A DNA stretch of 64,000 nt from Paucisalibacillus algeriensis (GTDB taxonomy: Bacteria > Bacillota > Bacilli > Bacillales > Amphibacillaceae). A model generated the notes under the pieces. It ran no database searches and was not told the DNA's origin. It saw only the letters and a list, made by a program, of their open reading frames with translations. The stretch is from assembly GCF_000577245.1 (NCBI RefSeq), contig NZ_CBYO010000022.1:62001-126000 (forward strand), given 5' to 3'. Made by a program: the position numbers and the translations under genes. Below are positions 59,259 through 64,000 of this stretch, piece after piece. Each line of letters opens with the position of its first letter. The stretch's first letter is position 1.

Positions 59259-59735
59259 TCATAAAATGATATGTAGAAAGATAAGAAAAAATAGAATCAT
59301 TCCTGTGTACAGATGGAAATATCGTAGTTTAATAGTTGGTTTATAAAGCCTTAACCAACCAGTTGTAATTTGAAATACAAGTGCTACAAAAGCAAGAACA
59401 CCAACTAACATTTTATTATTATAGATGGTAAATCCATACTGATAGACCACTAATGAACCATGTACCAGAATAGCTGCTAGTGCAATATTACCTGTCCATC
59501 GATGGACAGTCACCACCCTTTTAGAAAGCCTCGCAAGTCTTACTTTCGTCTTTCGGTTAGGAACGTTTCGAATCGTTTCAAATACTGCATTTCTTGTCCA
59601 ATTATAAAGAAATAATAAAGCCCCAGCTAATCCGAACCATATATGTGTTTGTAAATTTGGAAATGAAAAATGACTGATCACAGTCCAAAGTAGAATAATT
59701 AATAAAATGAAATTAAAAAGAAACCATTTACTCAT
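59259..59735 (-). CDS. Four-helix cytochrome-b-like membrane protein
   Basis: The 158-residue protein has four to five membrane helices (about 4-22, 31-46, 80-97, 108-126 and 137-157). Histidines sit at helix ends or within helices: HIWFGLAGALLF, VVTVHRWTGNIALAAILVHG and LRYFHLYTGMILFFLIFLHI. This spacing is like that of cytochrome b561 or ferric reductase-type membrane proteins, so two heme sites are plausible. No quinone or ferric reductase domain is attached. A start ATG at 59735 has AAAGGAGAAAATTC upstream. Confidence 0.65.
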   Translation of the reverse strand: MSKWFLFNFILLIILLWTVISHFSFPNLQTHIWFGLAGALLFLYNWTRNAVFETIRNVPNRKTKVRLARLSKRVVTVHRWTGNIALAAILVHGSLVVYQYGFTIYNNKMLVGVLAFVALVFQITTGWLRLYKPTIKLRYFHLYTGMILFFLIFLHIIL

Positions 59736-59823
59736 GAATTTTCTCCTTTTTCTATACTATAACTAAAAAAAACATTCAAGAATATTAAATACATCACACT
59801 TTTAAGAGGGGCATGTTAATTTC

Positions 59824-60190
59824 ATGAAAAAAGCTGGATTGCAATTATCCATTCAAACCTCAAGTCTTGTCATTGGCTATATGGTTTGGGTTCTTATTTC
59901 TTCATTAATGACCTATATCCAACAAGATATTACCTTAACAACTGGACAAGCATCTATTGCAACTGCTATCCCAGTCATACTAGGTTCTTTACTAAGAATT
60001 CCAATTGGTTTTTATACAGACCAACTCGGTGCATGCTGGATATTCTTTATTAGCTTTAACATCTTATTGTTTCCTGCTTTTTATTAGCATAGCAGATTCT
60101 TTTGGCGATTTAATAATAGGTGGACTTCTTCTAGGTATTGGAGGAGCAGTCTTTTCTGTTGGTGTACCCTCCCTCCCAGCGAAATCCTAG
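59824..60190 (+). pseudogene. Truncated narK-type nitrate/nitrite transporter
   Basis: The first frame (59824-60087) reads MKKAGLQLSIQTSSLVIGYM to IGFYTDQLGACWIFF, the start of NarK-type MFS nitrate/nitrite transporters. It stops at a TAG, and the adjacent frame (60005-60190) carries SIADSFGDLIIGGLLLGIGG as the next helices. The remaining two thirds of the transporter (about 250 residues) are missing. Joined, the pieces cover only the first three or four helices, so this is a decayed remnant. No nitrate reductase or two-component gene lies nearby. Confidence 0.8.
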
Positions 60191-60246
60191 AGTTCCGTTC
60201 GGTGCTTCTATTTGGTTTTTAATCTCCATTCATGCTAATCACCCCA

Positions 60247-60435
60247 TTACCATGTATCGTTACGATTGTGGTAATGATACGGAAGAATTCGCTCTTCCTT
60301 AAGATTATGGTATTCATCCACATGTACTAATGAATAAAACTGTTCCAAAACCATTTTTGTGATATCGTCATTATTGGAAATAATCTCCAATAATATAAAT
60401 CTTCCATTATTAGATACATAAACTATTTTATACAT
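60247..60435 (-). CDS. Weakly supported small ORF, 62 residues
   Basis: A 62-codon frame (MYKIVYVSNNGRFILLEIIS onward) has no ribosome binding site before its ATG at 60435. It could be a real small protein, since the sequence is not strongly biased, but nothing beyond the reading frame supports it. It lies in the decayed stretch between the narK remnant and the wall hydrolase gene. Confidence 0.3.
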   Translation of the reverse strand: MYKIVYVSNNGRFILLEIISNNDDITKMVLEQFYSLVHVDEYHNLKEERILPYHYHNRNDTW

Positions 60436-60796
60436 GTAACGACAAGTAAAAGAGTTTTGTCGAAAACATAAACGGTGACAACCTCCAACTATCTTTTGAA
60501 CTGTTTTTAACGATAAAATGTTTCGTTACAACCTTGAAATATATGTAATGAATATGCCTTGGGATGGTATAGTTACCAGATTTTAGGTCACTTTTATTGC
60601 AAGGAAGATTATACCAATAATTTAATCAACCTTTGTCCTCTCCTGATTTACTAGATTGAAAGATATTTTTCCAATTATTACTACTGATAAAGTATGTTAC
60701 ATCTAGTAATCTCGTAATTGTCAGGAAAAACCACTTTGAATATTTAATTTCGACATTAACTTTTTTATTTATAACTAAACCACTAGGAGGTACAAC
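60436..60796. other. Long AT-rich leader upstream of the wall hydrolase
   Basis: These 361 bp hold no gene I can support. TTTTGTCGAAAA around 60455-60466 resembles a Spo0A box, as does the site at 46451. The region supplies the promoter of the LysM hydrolase gene; no riboswitch fold known to me could be made out by eye. Confidence 0.3.
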
Positions 60797-61384
60797 ATGA
60801 ATAAACTAAAAAAATTACTACTAACAACAACTTTAACGTTATCTATATTTGCATTACCTACTGCTGGGGGAGCAGCACCTTATACCGTGCAAAAAGGTGA
60901 AACATTTTGGAAAATTGCTCAGAAATATGGAACTACAGTAGCAAACTTGCAAATTGCCAATAATCGTAGTGGAAGTATCTTACTTGCTGGTGAAACAATT
61001 CAAGTTCCAGATTATGTTTCTAAAGCAGATAAAGAGCTAATGGCTAAATTAGTACACGCTGAAGCTAAAGGTGAGCCATATGCAGGAAAAGTGGCGGTTG
61101 CAACGGTTATATTAAATCGTGTCGATCATAAAGAATTCCCTAATACTATTAAAAGTGTAATCTATGAAAAATCCGGTGGGTACTATGCATTTACTCCTGT
61201 TCAAAATGGTGAAATTAATGGAGGATACACAGCTGAGGATATGAAGGCTGTTAATGAATCAATCGCATTCCGAGGCCAAGGTAGTGGTTCGATATACTTC
61301 TACAATCCAAAAACAGCTAGTAGTAGCTGGATTACAACACGTGAAGTAACTGTAACTATCGGAAACCATCGTTTTGCGAAATAA
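60797..61384 (+). CDS. LysM/SleB-like cell-wall hydrolase
   Basis: The 195-residue protein has a signal peptide (MNKLKKLLLTTTLTLSIFAL, cut near 27) and a LysM unit at about 28-72 (YTVQKGETFWKIAQKYGTTV then LLAGETIQVP). The hydrolase_2 (SleB/CwlJ-type) domain covers about 78-195, with the catalytic Glu in LVHAEAKGEPYAGKVAVA and the tail SIYFYNPKTASSSWITTREV. SleB and CwlJ open the spore cortex in germination; LysM-carrying forms are also found in vegetative wall turnover. AGGAGGTACAAC precedes the ATG. No ypeB gene follows, so a generic wall role is as likely as a germination role. Confidence 0.88.
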   Translation: MNKLKKLLLTTTLTLSIFALPTAGGAAPYTVQKGETFWKIAQKYGTTVANLQIANNRSGSILLAGETIQVPDYVSKADKELMAKLVHAEAKGEPYAGKVAVATVILNRVDHKEFPNTIKSVIYEKSGGYYAFTPVQNGEINGGYTAEDMKAVNESIAFRGQGSGSIYFYNPKTASSSWITTREVTVTIGNHRFAK

Positions 61385-61398
61385 TTAAAGCAAAAATT

Positions 61399-61455
61399 AA
61401 AGTGCCCGGACCACCGCAGATTCAATAGAATTTCGCGTTGGTACCTGGCACCTTC
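61399..61455. terminator. GTGCC-type hairpin between wall hydrolase and VOC genes
   Basis: AAAGTGCCCGGACCA and TGGTACCTGGCACCTT pair with few mismatches around a long loop. It lies between two convergent genes and matches the GTGCC hairpin type of this window. Confidence 0.6.
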
Positions 61456-61466
61456 TATTAAAAACA

Positions 61467-61826
61467 CTATTGACAAACCATAAGCATATTTCCATCTGGA
61501 TCTTTAATAACGAAAAAATGACCATGTTCAATCCCTGTTACTAATTCCACTCCATTATCTTTCATAAACTGATAAGACTTTTGAATATCATTTGTTCCGA
61601 ATTGTACAGATGGAACTTGATATGGGCTGATATTACCTTCTTCATTTCTCCATAAGGGCATTTCATCCAGTATGACACCTGTCCCTACCATATCTAGAAC
61701 ACACAGATGACCATGCATAATTTCTCCTTCAACTCCTAGAATTTTCTCATACCAATGCTTTGCTTTTTCAATATTATTTACAGGAATGAATACAGTATTA
61801 ATCTTATTTTTTAATGGACTGTTCAA
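61467..61826 (-). CDS. VOC/glyoxalase-superfamily protein
   Basis: The 119-residue protein has the beta-alpha-beta-beta-beta repeats of the VOC fold: NTVFIPVNNIEKAKHWYEKI, GHLCVLDMVGTGVILDE, SVQFGTNDIQKSYQFMKDN, and HGHFFVIKDPDGNMLMVCQ. The last His/Glu ligand positions are partly conserved (HGHF, DPDGN), so metal binding is possible. It is 13 bp behind the ECF sigma gene and probably shares its mRNA, so it may act in the same stress response. Confidence 0.85.
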   Translation of the reverse strand: MNSPLKNKINTVFIPVNNIEKAKHWYEKILGVEGEIMHGHLCVLDMVGTGVILDEMPLWRNEEGNISPYQVPSVQFGTNDIQKSYQFMKDNGVELVTGIEHGHFFVIKDPDGNMLMVCQ

Positions 61827-61839
61827 CTCACTCTCCTCC

Positions 61840-62790
61840 TTACTTTTTATCCCAACCTATTGGAAACTTATCCAATTGAGCTTTCATTCCTAATTCTTCG
61901 GCGGCCGCTTCAATAAATTCTTTTCTAAAATAATAACTTCTATGGAAAACAATTTTACCATTTTCGACTTCCTGATACTGAATATCATGAATTAATGGAC
62001 CCTCGTAACTTTCAACAATTTTAAGGATAACCAGCTTCCCCCATAACCAATGCTCCTCTGCACGATAGTTTGGAATCCCATTCTGCATGGAACCTTTTCG
62101 GATTGATTCATGAGTAAACTCCTGAAAACCTAGAGATGCCTCATTGTGTATATGCTCACTAATAATTTCAAATAGAGCATTAAGGTCGCCATTATTTAAT
62201 GCTTTAATATACGTCTGAATAACCTCGTTCTGAGTTAAATTTTCATGTTTTATTTTTGTATTGTTTTCAGTGAGGAAATCTCTTTTGCTTAATCTCTTTT
62301 CCATTCTTCTAATGGTTGAATAGACTCCACCTTTAGTAGTTTTAATAATACTAGCTACCTCTTCGGCTTTAAATTTAAATACTTTTACCAATAAAAAAAC
62401 GGAAACTTGTCTTGGAGTAAACAGTGCAACCAAATATTCAAGTGCTTCTTCTATGTTCAGATTATCTGAAAAATCCTCGCTTTGTTCATCTACCTCCTCA
62501 AGGGATCCAACTATACGTTTCTCCCTACGACAATGGTCAATCCATGTATTGGTAGCAACTCGGTATAAATAAGACTTTGGATTTTCTGGATGCCAAACTT
62601 GATAAAAACCACCAAACGCCTTAATTAAAGTTTCCTGAAACAAATCTTCCCCATCCCAAGGAGAGCCTGTTAAATACCGGCAATATTTCCATAAATCCTC
62701 CCTGAAATCAAGAATCAACTTGCTAAACTCTTCTCTCAATTCCCTCGACTTTTCTGTAAAAAGTACAGTTTTTTCTTCAATGGAATTCAT
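61840..62790 (-). CDS. ECF sigma factor with SnoaL-like C-terminal domain (ECF41-like)
   Basis: The N-terminal 180 residues form a sigma-70 ECF factor: region 2 (RYLTGSPWDGEDLFQETLIK, then YLYRVATNTWIDHCRREKRI) and region 4 (LFTPRQVSVFLLVKVFKFKA, then EEVASIIKTTKGGVYSTIRR). Residues 190-316 form a SnoaL/NTF2-like domain (IQTYIKALNNGDLNALFEII, then VENGKIVFHRSYYF). In ECF41 factors this extension acts in cis in place of a separate anti-sigma factor. No anti-sigma gene is adjacent. The VOC gene 13 bp downstream is consistent with the sigma-carrier partners described for ECF41 operons. Confidence 0.85.
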   Translation of the reverse strand: MNSIEEKTVLFTEKSRELREEFSKLILDFREDLWKYCRYLTGSPWDGEDLFQETLIKAFGGFYQVWHPENPKSYLYRVATNTWIDHCRREKRIVGSLEEVDEQSEDFSDNLNIEEALEYLVALFTPRQVSVFLLVKVFKFKAEEVASIIKTTKGGVYSTIRRMEKRLSKRDFLTENNTKIKHENLTQNEVIQTYIKALNNGDLNALFEIISEHIHNEASLGFQEFTHESIRKGSMQNGIPNYRAEEHWLWGKLVILKIVESYEGPLIHDIQYQEVENGKIVFHRSYYFRKEFIEAAAEELGMKAQLDKFPIGWDKK

Positions 62791-62935
62791 TCATCAACAC
62801 CCCCCTTTATTGCCATCTATTAATACTAACGAATAAGAAATTAAAATTTATACTACCATTTACAAAAAATATATCCCACTACATACATTTCAACAAAAAA
62901 AACTCATTCCCTGCAAAAAACATTAAATTTAGACA

Positions 62936-62990
62936 AAAAAGATGCCTGTCAGATCCCATATTCATATTTGAACATAAGATCTGACAGGCA
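62936..62990 (-). terminator. 13-bp GTGCC-type terminator of the SMR operon
   Basis: TGCCTGTCAGATC (62943-62955) pairs perfectly with GATCTGACAGGCA (62978-62990). Read on the minus strand it is followed by TCTTTTTTG. It ends the SMR gene pair. Confidence 0.88.
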
Positions 62991-62998
62991 CCCTTCGA

Positions 62999-63310
62999 TT
63001 AAACGACTTTTAAGCCAGTAACTCCAATTATAATTGCTAATAAACTTACCATTCTAAATAAACTTTTAGATTCCCCAAAGAATAGCATATTCATTAGCAC
63101 AACTCCTCCAGTACCAACTCCGGTCCAAGTGGCATAAGCAATGCTGGTCGGTAGGTAATCAAAGGAAGCGTAGATAAAAGTAAAGGATAGACCAAGTCCA
63201 CCTGCATACAGGAGAGCATTGGCTATATTTCTTTTTTCATTATATCGATTCAAACCCCAAACACCAACAAGTTCATTGACAGCAGCTAATACAACATATA
63301 ACCAACCCAT
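62999..63310 (-). CDS. SMR efflux subunit (YkkD/EbrB-like)
   Basis: The 103-residue four-helix protein has the SMR pattern: VVLAAVNELVGVWGLNRYNE with the essential Glu at residue 13, then the helix 2-3 segment FIYASFDYLPTSIAYATWTG and VGTGGVVLMNMLFFGESKSL, and helix 4 ending LLAIIIGVTGLKVV. It starts with an ATG overlapping the stop of the partner gene as TAATG. Both subunits are needed in hetero-pair exporters of cationic compounds or guanidinium. Confidence 0.9.
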   Translation of the reverse strand: MGWLYVVLAAVNELVGVWGLNRYNEKRNIANALLYAGGLGLSFTFIYASFDYLPTSIAYATWTGVGTGGVVLMNMLFFGESKSLFRMVSLLAIIIGVTGLKVV

Positions 63311-63651
63311 TATTCTAATACTCCTTTCGATTCTTTTTTATCATCGGATAGTTTTAAACCAACAACACCGGCAATAATCAAAAGAATAAAAAATATCTTT
63401 GCAAAACGGATTTGTTCATGAAAAATAAAGATATCCATTAAAAACGTTCCGACTGTCCCAAATCCCGCAAAAATCGCATATACCGTACCAGTAGGAAGCC
63501 CTTCACAAGCTTTTGCTAGAAAATGCAAATCTAATAAAATAAACGATACAATCAATGCCCAGTGCCACCAGGTAGATGCCGTGTTGAACCCGTAAATCCA
63601 AACCAGTTCAGCTAAACTCGTTAACACAACATACATCCATGATTTATTCAT
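63310..63651 (-). CDS. SMR efflux subunit (YkkC/EbrA-like)
   Basis: The start is set at 63651 (MNKSWMYVVLTSLAELVWIY) because GGAGAGTGTTAGT precedes this ATG and a perfect palindromic operator lies at 63675-63691, which would be inside the longer frame from 63684. The protein is about 113 residues with the SMR pattern and the essential Glu in TSLAELVWIYGFNTA. Its helix 3 (TGTVYAIFAGFGTVGTFLMD) resembles YkkC. It is co-translated with the second subunit. A partial TetR gene lies just upstream on the same strand. Confidence 0.9.
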   Translation of the reverse strand: MNKSWMYVVLTSLAELVWIYGFNTASTWWHWALIVSFILLDLHFLAKACEGLPTGTVYAIFAGFGTVGTFLMDIFIFHEQIRFAKIFFILLIIAGVVGLKLSDDKKESKGVLE

Positions 63652-63674
63652 ACTAACACTCTCCATTTTCTCCG

Positions 63675-63691
63675 TGACTGACATTCAGTCA
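63675..63691. promoter_or_regulatory. TetR operator of the SMR operon
   Basis: TGACTGA and TCAGTCA are perfect inverted arms around CAT. It lies 24 bp upstream of the chosen SMR start and matches the TGACT/AGTCA core of the operator at 3953-3968. Confidence 0.7.
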
Positions 63692-63782
63692 TTTTATGCC
63701 TAAAAGAAAATTCCTTATTTTTAAAAGGAAGTATTTCTTTTATGTTTCAATTTTGTTGGCATCTTTTAGTGAGCTATAGGCA

Positions 63783-64000
63783 TTATTGTTCTTTATGGTT
63801 TAACTTTACCCCCAAACCGTACATAGAAAACTCCCAGACCTCTTTTTTCTTAATTGCTTCCATATCTTTATCTCCATGAGAATATAGAAAAGTTTGTTCT
63901 GCTGCAGATTCTATTAAATCAATTAAAAGTACAGCAGTTTGGTCAGGGTCTAAATTTTGACGCAATGTCCCAGCTTCCTTTGCTTGGCTCAAAAATCTAC
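63783..64000 (-). CDS. TetR-family regulator (partial, N-terminus outside window)
   Basis: The reading frame is open from the window edge to the stop at 63783, giving about 72 residues of the C-terminal ligand/dimer domain of a TetR protein (LRQNLDPDQTAVLLIDLIES, then AAEQTFLYSHG). The DNA-binding N-terminus is outside. The next gene on the same strand is the SMR pair, with a palindrome of TetR type between, so repression of the efflux genes is inferred. Confidence 0.72.
   Translation of the reverse strand, partial: RFLSQAKEAGTLRQNLDPDQTAVLLIDLIESAAEQTFLYSHGDKDMEAIKKKEVWEFSMYGLGVKLNHKEQ

Noticed and set aside
60436-60796. ydaO-type (c-di-AMP) riboswitch before the wall hydrolase
   Set aside because: The conserved motif and GC-rich helices of that class are not present in this AT-rich leader.
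1-64000. tRNA, rRNA or CRISPR features
   Set aside because: No cloverleaf-like gene, no conserved rRNA sequence and no regularly spaced direct repeats were seen.

Overview
The window is low-GC Firmicute chromosome from a spore-forming member of the Bacillaceae, probably near Oceanobacillus/Virgibacillus. The evidence is AT-rich DNA, strong AGGAGG-type ribosome binding sites, a T-box leader on argS, Spo0M and several tiny Bacillaceae-type proteins, a SleB-like wall hydrolase, and several B. subtilis-like gene pairs (RND pump plus TetR as in swrC/yerO, MFS plus MarR as in ywoG/ywoH). I see no rRNA, tRNA, CRISPR array, prophage or intact transposase.

Layout. 1-13 kb: partial spo0M, an RND pump with a divergent TetR gene and a visible operator, a TldD/TldE protease pair, small membrane and unknown genes, a proline iminopeptidase, an epimerase, and an MFS pump with a MarR repressor. 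13-30 kb: an unusual FtsZ-derived protein that lacks the GTP-binding half, a VTT membrane protein, a glycerate kinase broken by an in-frame stop, several tiny genes, a stand-alone MotA/MotB-like pair that resembles ZorA/ZorB of Zorya, an AlaX editing enzyme coupled to a decayed phosphodiesterase gene, an MscS channel, an SDR, two Nudix genes, a PepSY protein, a decayed nucleotidyltransferase, and a MerR-TipAS regulator with an MFS pump.

30-46 kb is the most striking part. It is a minus-strand cluster read from 46223 to 29943: TadZ, TadA, TadB, TadC, a Flp-type prepilin, a TadE-like pseudopilin, a large TadG-like protein, four tandem lipoproteins (three close paralogues), a second TadE-like pseudopilin, a prepilin peptidase, an FHA protein, a PP2C phosphatase, a Ser/Thr kinase with a C-terminal membrane anchor, and a protein resembling EssB/YukC of type VII secretion. 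It looks like a Gram-positive Tad pilus machine joined to a complete phospho-signalling module (writer, eraser, reader) and a type VII pseudokinase scaffold. A zinc-ribbon TcaA/YvbJ-like membrane protein is divergently transcribed beside it.

46-64 kb: an RHH protein, DinB, DegV, an ABC-F ATPase, an alkyltransferase-like protein, a 2H phosphoesterase, a methyltransferase, a decayed anti-sigma gene, hemolysin III, argS with its T-box, a BCS1-like AAA ATPase, a cytochrome-b-like membrane protein, a decayed narK, a LysM/SleB wall hydrolase, an ECF sigma factor with a fused C-terminal domain plus a VOC protein, and a paired SMR efflux system with a partial TetR gene and operator.

Five clear pseudogenes and one unidentified remnant suggest ongoing gene loss or some assembly error. 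A 41-bp intergenic repeat (two copies) and several GTGCC-type hairpins recur between genes. One copy of the repeat appears to supply the -35 box of the argS promoter.
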